Origin: Apoda limacodes
Lineage: Eukaryota; Arthropoda; Insecta; Lepidoptera; Limacodidae
NCBI GenBank assembly: GCA_946406115.1
Contig: OX291551.1
Location: 10,850,001 to 10,914,000, forward strand
Direction of reading: 5' to 3'
Length of the DNA stretch: 64,000 nt
Positions within the stretch are counted from its first letter, which is position 1. Each line of letters begins with the position of its first letter. Shown here one piece after another: positions 32,788 to 45,061 of this stretch. The translations under genes were made by a program, and so were the position numbers. The notes beneath the pieces are model-generated. The model did no database searches, was not told where the DNA came from, and was given only the letters and a program-made list of their open reading frames with translations.

Positions 32788-32812
32788 AGAATAATGATAA
32801 TAGTTCAAGTTA

Positions 32813-33319
32813 TGTTTTAGTCCTAGGATCGACTAGTTTGTACTAGATATTTCGAAAAAACATGGCTATCGTTTCTCCTAAAAAAAGAGAAGTCACGAAG
32901 AACCATTGTTGCGACCCTACTTTTTTTTAAAAGGGGTGTTTCCTTATAATTTCCCATTTTGATGATAAAAATAGATAGGGTCTATCGCGACTAGTAATGC
33001 TTGTAGGGTATATTTTTGTGTGACCCTCTTTTTTTTAAAGAAAAGAGAAGGATTTGATAGCACCCACCCGCATCCCCCAAATCAAAACCATTTAGCTATA
33101 AACTAGTATCACCAATTGTGAATCCTTTTCATACCACTTTCCGTGCGACATCTCATCTCTACTGCTACCGACAACTCGTTGCATATCGATCGCTTACGTA
33201 CGACACATGTATGTCTATAAATAGATTTCAATAATACACAAAAAAACTATTTGCAAACAATATCTGCCATGTTTTTTCAACAAATCTAGTTCAAACTAGT
33301 CGATCTATAGACTAAAACA
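32813..33319. mobile_element. 507-bp non-autonomous TIR element, GTTA flanks
   Basis: The termini are TGTTTTAGTC...GACTAAAACA. The inverted arms run 54 bp (32813-32866 and 33266-33319) and share gatcgactagtttg, actagat and gaaaaaacatggc. GTTA stands immediately before (32809-32812) and after (33320-33323), a plausible 4-bp target duplication. The interior has two T-rich runs and no coding frame. Superfamily not assigned. Confidence 0.82.
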
Positions 33320-33323
33320 GTTA

Positions 33324-34149
33324 CCGCGATTAACAAGCAAGTAAATGAATTAAAAATATCTTGAATTCGGCATTATCTCTATCAGCACCAGAATCAGACC
33401 TGGCTACATATAACAAATAAAAACAAAAAGAAAATATTACAATCAATAATTTTTCAGTCACCTAGACTAGACACAGTCAGGTACAAGTGAAAGCAGACAG
33501 TCTCTAATCAGATAATCTAGTCTCAATGCCTTTGAGAACCTTTTTCTTTTAACTATTCTACTAACAGTTCAAACACCTAACCTATAATTTCCCCTATGCT
33601 TACCTTGGATTTATTAGGTTTCTGAAATTAGTAGTAGGCTGTTATCCACGTGGCACAGTCAATTTGCCAGCTACTCTTTATTAGGTTTCTGAAGTAGTAG
33701 GGCTTTCTTAAAGTGACGCGGTCACGGGCAAAATCAAATCATTCTGCGAGACACCTATTAAGTTACTGTTTGTAATAGAGTTTCTCTACAAGACACGGTC
33801 ACGGGCAAATGCAAACCAATATTTCTGCCAGTTCTCCTCATGCACTATGCAAATATGTATCTTGACCTTACTGGTGCTTGTTTGTTACACGTAAGTTTGA
33901 TTATATTTTAGAAAATCATTCCGTAGGTATTCAAATTAAGAGGTCAAAAATTTGCTCATACCTTTTAAGGGTGACGCCATGGCAAAAACGGAATCTTTGT
34001 AGTTTCATCGTGTAAATTCCAACGTGGTTTCTAACCGTTTGCCTCCTAAGTAAACTTAAAGTTTGCTTAACGAGCTGTGGAAATGCTAGGTTTTAATTTA
34101 AATGTTTAAATCCGTAATGAGGAAGTTTGCCAAATCGTCGAATACTTAG
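33324..34149. other. Intergenic DNA with a degenerate tandem array
   Basis: At about 33610-33840 three diverged units of 68-84 bp share ttattaggtttctgaa, then cggtcacgggcaaa and ctgccag-like endings. Nothing coding. Confidence 0.5.
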
Positions 34150-34395
34150 CAAGCTAAAGTTGCAATGGGCAGTCCACATTACTCATCGAACAATTTACAA
34201 TTTGGGAAGAAAGGTTCTTGAGTACCTCTGACTGGAAGACGAAGTGTAAATATGCTCAATCTTTAGCCAAACATTTAAATGGAGGTGGTATAATACATGT
34301 GGTTCGTTATGCATTCAACAGTTGGATGACGATTGCGACAGTATGGTGAGGGCCGCAAACGCAGAGGCAGACTGAAAGTAAGAGCTGAAAAGATG
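34150..34395 (+). pseudogene. RTE-like LINE C-terminal relic
   Basis: The word order caatgggcagtccacattac, gaagaaaggttcttgagta, ctctgactggaagacgaagt and later gttggatgacgattgcgac and gagggccgcaaacgcagag follows the C-terminal coding end of RTE-type elements (W.GH..R, W..KVLEW.PRTGKRSV, RW.DD). It is full of indels and non-functional. Confidence 0.55.
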
Positions 34396-35535
34396 TCCCC
34401 AAAAAGCGAAAATATTGGCATACACTATTCTCATACCCTTTACCCTTAATGGTTTGATGGCCCCTCTCACACACGCTCGGTGCGCCGGCCTTTTTTATTT
34501 TAAGTGACTCATAGCAGTGTTTTTTGATATTTTCCTAATGATTCATGTCACTAACATTTTCAAAAGGGTCGTCCCAACCCTTGTAATCCAAGTATCCATG
34601 GTACACGCTAGCCATATATCGCAACCACAACAAAACAGTTGCAAGGGGATGGATGCGTCAGCCCAACTACAACAAGCAAACAGTCGCAAACAGTCCGCGA
34701 GCAGCCGCGCCCGCACAGTCGCACCTGTGTCGCTGTACCGAACAATACCGCGCGCCGGATGTAGGAAGTGCAGTGGGTGACTGCCCTAATAATGTTCGAT
34801 TTCGTTTGAAAAGGATAAAAATATTAATGGCATTGGATTGACAATATATTTGATTGATGTAAGATATCAAGTGGGTACCTATATTATATATTTATTTGTA
34901 AGTATTAACACCTATTACCTGCCTATTAAAATTATAATTAGTTTTGTTTTAATGATTTTGTGTATGATGTATTGTATGATATGATGTATTTAATAATCAA
35001 AACAATTGCAACGTAATAAATAATAAGTATTAATTTAGGTCACTTAGTTTTTACAAAGCTACATTACATTAACTTTTTTCAATAGTTTATATGTGTGCAT
35101 TTATTTATCAATAAACTATTTATTTATCAATAAACGACTTAAAGAAATATTTGAGCCCAAATTTCATCATCTGGTCAAAATAAAACCAATTGAAAAAAAT
35201 ATATTTAATGAAGAATCATATCAGAAATTACGAAAGTGAGCCACTACCAAAATGTTATATCGTTAATTTTCAACCAACACCGATCGTTAAACCCTCGCTA
35301 TTTTCGGTCAATAATTTCGGTCTAATTACTTCGTTTTGCTGCTGATTTTAATGCGCATATTTTTCGCATTAAAAGATGGTGTTAAAGTTAGTAAGACACA
35401 TCAACACACAGGGCCATTTTGACCCTTTTAGTATACGAAGCCCTAGCCTTTTTAATCACTTTCCTCTTTGTAACATGCTTCTTAATTTGTTTTTGGTGAT
35501 TTTAGTTCACGAGTATAACTCTATTTTATAATAAA
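34396..35535. other. Intergenic DNA with a small GC-rich island
   Basis: Positions 34610-34790 are GC-rich (ccgcgagcagccgcgcccgc), unlike the flanks. It could be a promoter or an untranslated first exon of the downstream gene, or a TE scrap. A short direct repeat (atttatttatcaataaac) lies at 35098-35136. No coding gene supported. Confidence 0.35.
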
Positions 35536-35770
35536 CTAGCTGTCCCGGCGAACGTTGTTCCGCTGCCGTCCCTCTGTACCCGGCGAAAGTTGGTTTTTAC
35601 CTATAGTGCCCGAGTCCGGCTCGCACTTGACATATCGAGATAAAAACTATCCTATCTTTTAAGTTGGATCAAATAACAGATATTTACGAAGTTTGATCAA
35701 AATCGGTTCAGTAGTTTAGGAGTCCATTGAGGACAAACATTGTGACACGAGATTTATATATATTAAGACT
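35536..35770 (+). mobile_element. SINE-like element (ctagctgtcccggcgaac type)
   Basis: It begins aactagctgtcccggcgaac and ends ggttcagtagtttaggagtc, then a tail of atttatatatattaaga. This begin-and-end wording is a common short repeat in Lepidoptera, possibly a LINE 3' end. Non-coding. Confidence 0.6.
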
Positions 35771-36285
35771 AAAGGTGCAACAGAAAAAAGAAACGCAAAA
35801 GATATTGTATAACTGGCCTATTACAGGTAATTTATGAACACAGGTATCCTATATACCAACCAAGCTCCAGATCAGACAACGATGACAAACACAAAATATA
35901 CGGACGTCAAATTAATCAAACAGGTTAATTTACCGAGGAATAAGACCGTAACTGGAAAACTAAGTCGACTTAACCACTTGCAAGTTGACGAATTGTCACA
36001 GATCGCGTCTACTCAGTTAGTACTTGTTCTGTGTAGGTACTCTTTAAACAAATTACATCGGTAACTAGATCGTAACTAATCTCCATTTATAGGTCACGTA
36101 ATTTTGCGTAAAACTATTTTCGCTAAATTACTAGATACTTGACTAGACCGCAATTCTTCAGTGGAAGTATTTGATTTTTTTTTTGTATACATTAACGATT
36201 ATGATAACAGGCATCGAGTTTATAACTTAATGCATCTCAGACATTATATTTTTATATCTATGTAGATAAAATATGTCAGGTTATT
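35771..36285. other. Non-coding stretch
   Basis: A 76-codon + strand frame (35834-36064) has no domain. Nothing else is seen. Confidence 0.35.
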
Positions 36286-36485
36286 AGGTAGCCCACTGTT
36301 GGACATAGGCCTTTGCCAACGAACGCCACCACACCCGGTCCTCTGCCTTTCTCCTCCTACCACCTCCGGCTACCTTTTTCAGGTCATCGGTCCACCCTGC
36401 TGGCAGGCGACTTACGCTGCGCTTACAGATCTGTGGTCTCCTTTCTAAAACTCATCTGCCCCAACGGCTATCAGTTTTGTGACAA
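36286..36485 (-). mobile_element. RTE-like LINE 3' end
   Basis: agcccactgttggacatagg, cctttgccaacgaacgcca and acccggtcctctgcc are the reverse complement of the typical RTE/endonuclease-RT 3' end (ctatgtccaacagtggg). Only the tail remains. Confidence 0.62.
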
Positions 36486-36719
36486 ATATAACCTGCAAAT
36501 TGCCACTTTACCTTGATTATTCTTCATTATAGCCCGTTGGCGACTTTGGTTCTTCGTCGGATCAGTTCATTTTTGATTATATCCTTCGCATATACTACGA
36601 GCATAGCCTTTTCCGTAGCTTGATAAGCTATTTTAAAATTGTGCATCAGACCAACTGTCAGTGTTGTCCACGTTTCCGCGCATTGATAAAAAACTTTCGT
36701 CTTTAGTTTTCTCTAGCCC

Positions 36720-36925
36720 AGCTCTGTTTGCGCTAAATTTGGTTTTCGGCGTGGAAGTGGGATTACGGCAAATCCCTAATTCTTATCCGACTCACACTTG
36801 ACGCTTTTCTGAGTAGCTATTTTCATACCCTTCCGTCATAAAATTTCATTAAAATTGGCTCAGCGGTTCTGCGCAATCCATTAACCGTCTGTGCGCCTAC
36901 CGCCTTTCTGAATCACACTACGTTT
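36720..36925 (+). mobile_element. SINE-like fragment
   Basis: It has the wording gattacggcaaatccctaat, tgagtagctattttcatac and aaaattggctcagcggttct, the internal part of the ctagct-type family seen at 35536 and 55668. The ends are not preserved. Confidence 0.45.
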
Positions 36926-37033
36926 TTAAGTAGCATATGTCCTATTCCAAGGTAAAAAGCTCCTAGGTTTACAATTTATGTTCCTATTTTTAAAAGTTGT
37001 AATTAAAACTTGGTTCTTATTATTATTTTTATG

Positions 37034-37333
37034 TTTTTAGGGTTTCGTACCTGAAAGGTAATTTGGAACCCTATCACTAAGGCTTCGCTGTCCGTCCGTC
37101 CGTACGTCCGTCTGTTACCAGGCTGTATCTCATGAACCGTTATAGTAAGACAGTTAAAATTTTTCACATAAGATGTATTTCTGTTGCCGCTATAACAACA
37201 AATACTAAAAAACAGAAAAAAATATATTTAAGGGGGCTCCGATACAACATACGTGATTTTTTTGCTCGTTTTGTAGATAATGGTACGGAACCCTTCGTGC
37301 GCGAGTCCGACTCGCACTTGGCCGATTTTTTTC
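37034..37333 (-). mobile_element. Complete SINE-like element, minus orientation
   Basis: From the tail (ttttagggtttcgtacctga, then cgctgtccgtccgtccg and ccaggctgtatctcatgaac) to the head (gtgcgcgagtccgactcgca then cttggccga) at 37333, about 300 bp. It is one of the two best-preserved members; compare 39993-40350 on the other strand. Confidence 0.78.
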
Positions 37334-39583
37334 TATAAAAAATTACACACAATTTTGTGAATATTTACCTGATTAACATACAAGACTTGTTATCATTAAG
37401 CTTTACTTATTTTAATTGTTTGGTTTTTTGGTTGTTACCGCCATGTTAAGTAAAATTAAAATTGAATAAGACTTTGATAACCTTATTTTGAGCAATCAGT
37501 AAATTCTTCAGATTGGTTTTTGCTGCGGAACCCCATACTTGAATCAGGTACCTACTTTAAATAAGGTTTCACTAGGTTGTAGGCATTGTAACGAATATGA
37601 CATTTATTTGGTACCCTATTCGCCTTTATTCCAACTGTAAAATCAATTTCTAAAACAAAACGAAGAATAAAATATGCAAAAACAATTGTGGTTAAAAATG
37701 TCACAGTCACCAGAAGCGGATATAAAACCATTGTAACTATGTCTTACTCGTGGATCGGTTCCTGCAATTGTTGTATAAATTATCGATTTTACTATCGAGT
37801 TGATTTCTTGTTGCGCTGGAAATCGTGGGAAGCTTCTCTGTTACTAGCATGAACAATATCATAACGTGTGATAATCTGTGGTTCAATAGAAATTACATTA
37901 ATCATGAAATGAAACTAAGAGAAACCATTAGCCTTTTTGCTATAAATTTTCTATTAGTTAAATATAGTTTATCAACAAGGTTAGCAGGTAACAAAACTTA
38001 TTTTGTTAATACAACTAATACTTATAATAATAATGATAATAGTAATTTTGTTATCCAATTTGACAAAAGGGAAGATACCAAAGATCTTAATACTAACCAA
38101 GGAAAAGTACTCATAGGTGACACCATTTAGATAAAATCATTGAAACTCTGTCATTTCCACAACAACTCATCATCACCATATATCTTCTTCCGCTGCTGGA
38201 TAAAGGACTTCCCAAATGCTCGTCAGCCTACCTTTTTGTGCCTGATGTAACCACTTCTGTTAACCTTTTTAGGTCGTCAATGTGATGAGATTACATAACA
38301 CTATGCCTTCTAAATTTATAATTGTTGGTATATAGTGTAAATCTTGTTTCTCTTATATAGATTGATATGATCTATTTTACAAAGGGCTTATATTTATGTG
38401 CTGTCTAAATGAAAATTCTAATCCTTCGTTTGTTTCCTCAGAGAGGCTAATACCTCGAGCACGGCAAATGGTGCGTAATTCGAGAAAAAATCATGAGAAT
38501 AATTTCGCAATGGTGACCACAGTTGTAAATTGCATGGCTGCCCTGTGTACGTGCGTAAAAATTGCGTGTAGAAAAGTTGATTAATGAAAACAGCAAACGA
38601 TTGTCTTATTTTGCTTACTTCCTTGTTATTGTTTATTTTGTAATGAAAAATAATACAACCTCGCATATAAACGCATTAAGAACTACATATTAGGTATTTA
38701 TACAGTATATATATTACAAATTTGCAAACGTATTTAAACATGAAGTAATTTTAAGATCGAAAAAAACCCCTAAAACAAACAGGATTTCAAAACTAGTTAA
38801 GTACTTACCTACTCAAGAATTTAAAAGTAATAAAATGTATCGATGTAGCTTCTTCCATACATTCGTCGAATTTGCGAATCTGGTTTAATCTTCATAGTTC
38901 AGAATTAGGCCCCATAACATTGAACTAAGTGTTTTCTTTACCTTAAATTTAAAGAAAAATTGTAAATTGAATTTGCAGCCGAGGTATAAAGAAGAAAATG
39001 TATCATTGGCATTTAACAGCAGAAAGGGTTTTTTTTTATTTTATATATTTTTGAAGTTGCTTTAATTATGTTGATAAGATTTATTTAATGAACTATTATA
39101 CAGCTAAGTACTAATAACTATCATATCACCAACTAATCCGTAAAAAAGCTATGTCCACGACTGAGATGCCTATCAGATGTAGATTTGACATGCAACGGGG
39201 GAAAACGAGCTTAAACGATTAAGTTGTTACATGAAAATGGAAAGTTAACTAAAATGCGTAATAATATTGTAAGCACGTACTTCATATTATTTAACCAAGT
39301 GCCATAAGCCAAGTGTTTTTTGCTCATTTAAAAAAATAAACTGATACTTTTACCGGTCCTTTTTCATTATTTTATTAATACTTTTACAAAACTTTGATTA
39401 TTCTATATGTAAACTGCACTAAAAACACACACATATATACATGTGTAAGAAATTGTGTGTTTTGGAATAAATGTCTGCCTTAAAAGCCATTGTTACAAAA
39501 AATACACAAACAGTAGGTACTTTCGGAGTTCTTTGAAAAAAATACACAAACGAATTTTATTCTATGTTTTACTATGGTCTTCT
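37334..39583. other. Intergenic DNA with an RTE-tail scrap
   Basis: Positions 38160-38290 (actcatcatcaccatatatc...ggataaaggacttccc) resemble a decayed minus-strand RTE 3' end. A 101-codon frame at 37825-38130 is AT-rich, without domains, and not counted. Confidence 0.4.
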
Positions 39584-39880
39584 CTACGGCCATGGGTTCT
39601 GCGAAATGAGTGATTTGTCAACGGTCAGTAACGTATTCATTGTTTGACCTATGTCGGTCATCTTAGTTCTGATCCATACCGCTCGCTGTTGGATAACTTG
39701 TAGATTAAAAAAATCAAGGAAAGAAGAGTTTAAACATTCGCAAAAATGGCAGAAGTGCGTATTACCCCTATTGGATGATATCGATACCGGATGGAGGTAA
39801 CAGGTTCGGCTCCGGGGTGACACGCTTCGCTGCGCCGACACGGTGGCTGCGCTCGGGCACTCTTCACCTGCAATGCCCAC
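39584..39880 (-). other. GC-rich island with a 98-codon minus-strand frame
   Basis: The frame reads GEECPSAATVSAQRSVSPRS at its start and VIQQRAVWIRTKMTDIG toward the end. Composition at 39790-39870 (gacacgcttcgctgcgccga) contrasts sharply with the flanks. I do not recognise a domain. A stray exon or a TE fragment are both possible; no second exon was found. Confidence 0.3.
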
Positions 39881-39992
39881 TTAAATACCTATAACACTTT
39901 TTACAGACTAAAATAACGTATTTAAATTGTATTCGTAATTATTTTTAAATGAATGAATAAAATTTATATTACAATTACACGTTCGTTCAAAA

Positions 39993-40350
39993 TAAAACCG
40001 GCCAACTCCAAGTCGGACACGCGCACGAAGGGTTCCCTACCATTATCTATAAAAACCGTAAATTTATCACGTTTGTTGTATGGGGGGCCCCCCTTAAATA
40101 TTTGTTTTTCTTTATGTAATTATTTATTTTTAAAGTGAATATAAAACTTAATATTCTGTGAATATTTCAAGCGTCTATACCTGTTACAATACATGATGCA
40201 ATAGAAAAACATCATCTGTAAAAATTTCAACTGTCTAACTAACACGGTGCATGAGATACAGCCTGGTGACAGACGGACAGACGGACGGACAGCAAAGTCT
40301 TAGTAATAGGGTCCCGTGTTTTACCCTTAGGGGAACTGAACCCTAATAAG
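39993..40350 (+). mobile_element. Complete SINE-like element, + orientation
   Basis: The head is aaaaccggccaactccaagt then cggacacgcgcacgaaggg; the middle holds acacggtgcatgagatacag, and the tail (gacagacggacggacag) then cttagtaatagggtcccg and gaaccctaataag. It matches the minus-strand copy at 37034 along its length, including cctggt(g/a)acagac. Confidence 0.78.
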
Positions 40351-43139
40351 TGTATCTTAATCTATTTTACAATACACATATTATGATACTAAGTCAGCAC
40401 CCAGTTATCCAAACCCTTTCCTCGAATAAAAGAAATGTGTCACTATCTTCATAATATTTTCCCGTTTGTATATTTTAGATTATTCCTATTTAAATTTTGA
40501 TGAACGACAACTCAAGTATTCTGCCAAATATTCCATTCATCTTCCACTCTATTGTTAGTTTAACATGCTCCCTAATATTCAGTGACTTGCAGTTCTCAGC
40601 TTCAGCTCCAACAGTTTATCATTATAGTTTTTCTCTTATTTGTGTCATGACGGAGGAAAGGAGGCTTAGGCCATAGTCTAACGCACTAACCTAGCGCGAA
40701 TTAGCAGACGCTGTCGAGTCAGTAGCAACTCAACTGTCAGAACGTTCAACCCACCAATAAGGGATCTGACTTGTATTAACTAATTCTCATATGACATACA
40801 TCAGCCTAACCTAACCTTACTGACATCGAATTACTTGTATGTATAGTGAAAGTTTCTAAGGATTTCACTAAGGTTTTACGGATTTCTTTACCTTTAGCTA
40901 TGACACCAAATACAAATGTTGAGTTTTCCAATGTCGACTAGCTAGAAAAATGAATTATCCACACCAATAAAAATATTATATATTTCACATCCTTCAAAAC
41001 CTTGCTAAAAAGTAGAAAATAAACTCTATTATGCACTTTGAACATTAAGCTTAGTATTTTCTTCTCTTGAAAGTATTTGACATAAAAATGCAGCAAAGAT
41101 ACTAGACAATTAATTTTAGCATTTTTGACTTCAGGCACACGAAAACACTTAGCCTAATGGTCTATGCGCGTGCGTAAGTTGTATTTTCTATTTTAATGGT
41201 TTTTTGTAAGCGAAATAATTTAATTAAATCTTGCTATGGTTTAGTTTTAAGTTGGTACTGGCATATACATATATAAATAGACAGATAAATCACTCTTATT
41301 AATTAAAAAATATGGGGTTCTGTAAGGAATACATGGACGAACATACATACATATACTTATGAAATTTGGCACATCTGTAAAAAACCTACATGGACTAACA
41401 TATAATAGGTATGAATGTTGTGCAATTCTAACAATATTACATACGGTCGAATAATTGATAACTTCCTTTTTTGGGATCCGTCAAAAACTACCAGAAACTC
41501 TAGCAAAATTTGTGCCAGTTCACTTTTAAACCTTTGTTAAAAAGATCTATAAAAATACTCTCAGCTTATTGTGGGGGTATATAGCAGCTATCTAGCGCCG
41601 CCATTAGATCTTTCAATTTTTTTCTTAGAAGAAAGTGAATTTCGAGAATCCAAATGCTGAAAATATAAACCTAGTCATAAGCAATTTTCAAACTTTTCGT
41701 ATAGTTTTTAGCAGAAATGCCTATTTCAACTCACAGATATATTTTACAAGCAGCACTAATTAGCTGCTATATGCGCCTTAAAGCATGGATAGAATTTCTA
41801 AGCTACATACAGTTCATCTTTAAGCAAGAACTTCACTCTACACGGTACGCGCCACATTCAAAAGTAGTTACGCACACTGAATAAGGAAGGAGTGAGAGAT
41901 GCCCTATAATTAATCCGATGGCGAAAGCCCATTTAAGTAGATTCTTATAAAGAGCTGTTCACCTGCTTTTTATTATTGCCGCATTCTATGCAGGTAAAGT
42001 TTCCAACTTTACTTTCAACGGCAGTTAGCATGACTTTTTTTGTTCTTTCTTTTTTAAAAAAAATTAAAATGAATTTTATAATAATATATACAATATATAA
42101 TTTTATAATAATTATATTACATTTTCAATCTAATTGGAAAAACTGAAATCGATTATCTACTTATAATAGAAAGCGTTATTTAATAGTAAAATATCTAAAG
42201 ATACTAAATTAAACGTAATATCAAAGCAACGCCATATATATAGAAGCACAAAAAGCTATAAATGTGCCCTTTTAAAACTCTATTGTCTACATTATTTCGA
42301 TGATTTCTACGTTTAATTTTATTTCAAATTATTTATGTTATACGAAGTTCACAGTTTTATGAAAAGTTTTCTGAATCACATAGGATATAGATTATTCTTA
42401 AAATGCCAGTAAAAGATGGTGATATTTTTTAAGAGTTTGACAACCCATCATTACCTTATAATTTTTATCATAAATAACGGCAACTTTGCAGAAAGTTTTC
42501 TTAATATATTTAAATATACCTAGAGTATACTTACCTACTAAAATACCAACAAAAGAAAGTGCTCTTATTAAAGTTTGGGCCTTCATTACTCAATCATTTT
42601 TTTTTTAATAAGCCGCTCACGAGGCGTGCGAGACAATGGAAACAAATCGTTATACTGATTAGGGTAAAAAAAACTATACGTTTTGATTGTTGATACTACC
42701 AAATTATATGATACGTAATGATTATAGCAATTTTGTAGAACACATACGTGAAGGCTTTTGTTACAGATTGGAAAGTATGAAAGTTTGAAGCTACTAAATC
42801 ATCTGCAAAAAGAAAAAAGTAATCACAAAATTGCTTACATCAGTATTGTATGTGTATTATTTTATTATATATAAATATGATAATACTAAAAAATACCAGA
42901 AATGGATTTCGAATACATAAATCCACTAAAACGTCTGTTTATTGTTTTAGTAAGCTTTTATTGAAATAGCGCCAAATGACATTAAAACAAAAAAACTATT
43001 AAAAACAACCCTATCGACTTTCCTATCGCTGCCATGCTTTTTTTTTGGAAATCGGTTACCCCTCTAGGTGCCCATTACCTGAAGGAATTGGCTCAAAATG
43101 AACATGTTTACTATATTAAAATGACATTTTCTATCAAGT
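40351..43139. other. Intergenic AT-rich DNA
   Basis: A reverse-complement SINE-tail scrap (aggaggcttaggccatagtc) lies at 40658-40680. The stretch 41593-41720 is related to 30540-30665. No gene or intact element is recognised. Confidence 0.4.
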
Positions 43140-43302
43140 CTGCCCCCCCCCCCTAGCCAAGCCTGCCCCCCCCCCCTAATCCAAAAGCTGGCTACGCCCA
43201 TGTATCTTACTAAATTTCTATAATTGAGGACTTGAAGAAGAGAGTCCACGCCGATATCCGAATTTAGCGCGGGCGGAGCCGCGGACAAAAGCTAGTAAAT
43301 AA
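43140..43302 (-). repeat. Poly-C tracts with a dispersed motif, then a SINE-like end
   Basis: Two runs of 11 C (43143-43153, 43166-43176) are followed by gctacgcccatg at 43191-43202, whose complement catgggcgtagc also precedes the G run at 49951. After that, gcgggcggagccgcggac..aaaagctagtaa (43269-43297) is the reversed head of the ctagct-type SINE-like family. Confidence 0.65.
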
Positions 43303-44077
43303 TAAACTTAAAATTAAACTGTCACTGTATGGGAATGTGATAATAAGATTATAAATTTGAGTTTCTTCGTACGCGTAATATGAAACAACGCTTTTCAACT
43401 TCCTACTAGGTAATTAACTTAACTTTTCAATACTTCGTTTAACCTCAAGCTATTAGCCCCAATGTAAGCCAATAGTATAACCAGCTTAATTTCTATGGCC
43501 GCAAAGATTAAGTATTCTTGGTTGTTAACCTTTTATGACTTCAAAACATTCTATAGATACTAACAATATAAAATAAGACAGCCAGTTAGTTTGTTTAAAT
43601 GTACCTAGGTATATGCGTTCGGGGTAATACCTAGAATTACTAGATTACTTTAAAAATTCACTGTTTCAGAGTATCATTATTCGATATGATATAATAATTA
43701 AGCTAGGTTGTCAGATTTAAGACATGTTTTCAAATTTGGTCCTATTTTTGAAATATATAGCCCCATGTTAAGTCTCTGTTTTCGGTCAGTTTCGTTTATA
43801 GGAACGATATTAGACAGAAAACTATTTTGAAAAATCAAAAATTACTTATATATGTTTAAAATGACCAACAAAGTGCACACTTAGTCTAAATGCACTAGTA
43901 TCAGAACCAATGTTAAGACTATAGGCTCACCGCCTGTCACGCAGAACGCAAGTGGTTGATGAAAAGAGGCTGCCCCCCATCATGATGTATAGGATACATC
44001 ATCCAACCTCTAGTTAATCTGTTCGGCGGAGCAAAACTGCGACATTATACACATATGCATATATATATATATATATA
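43303..44077. other. Intergenic AT-rich DNA
   Basis: No feature recognised except an (AT)n run at 44060-44077 that adjoins the tRNA-derived SINE. Confidence 0.4.
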
Positions 44078-44440
44078 GTCGGTGGTGGCCGAGGGGTTTA
44101 AATTTCACTTCACGTCCCATGTGACGGAAGGTTCGAACCCCGGGGTCGGCAGTGTACCAATAAGGGTCATAATATGCGGCGCATCTTCAAGCCGCTTCAT
44201 GTCGCGCAGCGTCGCGTCTCGTCTCGGTATGAGCCGACAATAAGTCTTTTCTTAATTTCTGAAGTACACTGATTTGTTTATTCACAGCACACAACTGGCT
44301 TTTCGGTAAAGGAAAACATCGTGAGGAAACCTGTATACGTCAAGAATAAAAAAGATGTATGAGAAGTCCACATTCCGCACTGGGCCCGCGTGTGGATAGA
44401 AGCCCTGGACTATGGACATATTCTTTAACATGATTTTATA
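44078..44440 (+). mobile_element. tRNA-derived SINE
   Basis: The head has both internal RNA polymerase III promoter boxes: A box TGGCCGAGGGG at 44086-44096 and B box GGTTCGAACC at 44130-44139. The body contains ggaaaacatcgtgaggaaac then ctg and, further on, gcactgggcccgcgtgtgga and agccctggac, the standard body of lepidopteran tRNA-SINEs. Length about 360 bp. It is inserted next to an (AT)n tract. The tail wording recurs at about 17380, 51010 and 63905. Confidence 0.85.
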
Positions 44441-44748
44441 GCGAGTCATGGTGAATTTTCACCAAAGTTGATTGTAAAATTCACATGTGTAACGAAGGGT
44501 AAAAAACTTTCTCTGGTCGCGGTGACCGAGCGGACGAGGTGTTTCGGCGCACTTAGTTATCGTCCGCTGGGTTTAAGGCACAAATACATTGTACAAATTA
44601 AATTTACGACTGTATCACGTCTTTATGTTCGTACGCCTTAATCTTGGCGATTATACTTCAGCCATTCCCCTTACAACCGTCATTACCCATAACATGAATC
44701 AGATAATACGGTATTATTCTAATTTTAACAATAAACATATGTAGAGTT

Positions 44749-45061
44749 TTTAGGGTTTCGTAACTGAAACGGAATAAAATATTTAATAAAAATTGTAGGA
44801 TAACTTTGTTGTGCGACTGTCTGTCTGTCTGTCTGTCAAGACCCTTTTTATCGGATACGCGTAAAGGTATCAAGTTGAAATTAATATCAAATACTTAGGT
44901 CAACGGTCCCTTGAAGTTTCTAAGTTATCGCAATAAAAATACGGCCGAAATATGGCCATTTTTGTCGCATATTTCGTCATTCAAAAATAAATCAAAACCA
45001 TTGTCCGAGAATCATGAAATTTGACACGAAGTAAGGTCTTCCATCCCAAATATACGAAAAA
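44749..45061 (-). mobile_element. SINE-like element, minus orientation
   Basis: It starts tttttagggtttcgtaactg, then cgactgtctgtctgtctgtctg, then aagacc...gataaaaagg and gatacctttacgcg-type text in reverse. It shares tttgtcgcatat, aataaatcaaaacc and atgaaatttg(a/g)ca with 45240-45640, a second copy of the family. Confidence 0.7.

Noticed and set aside
34517..34870. Overlapping frames in a GC-rich island
   Set aside because: Frames on both strands are equally open and no domain is seen; kept only as a possible promoter or untranslated exon.
44517..44580. Second tRNA-like promoter (tgaccgagcggacgagg)
   Set aside because: The A box departs from consensus at its third base and no B box follows at the usual distance.
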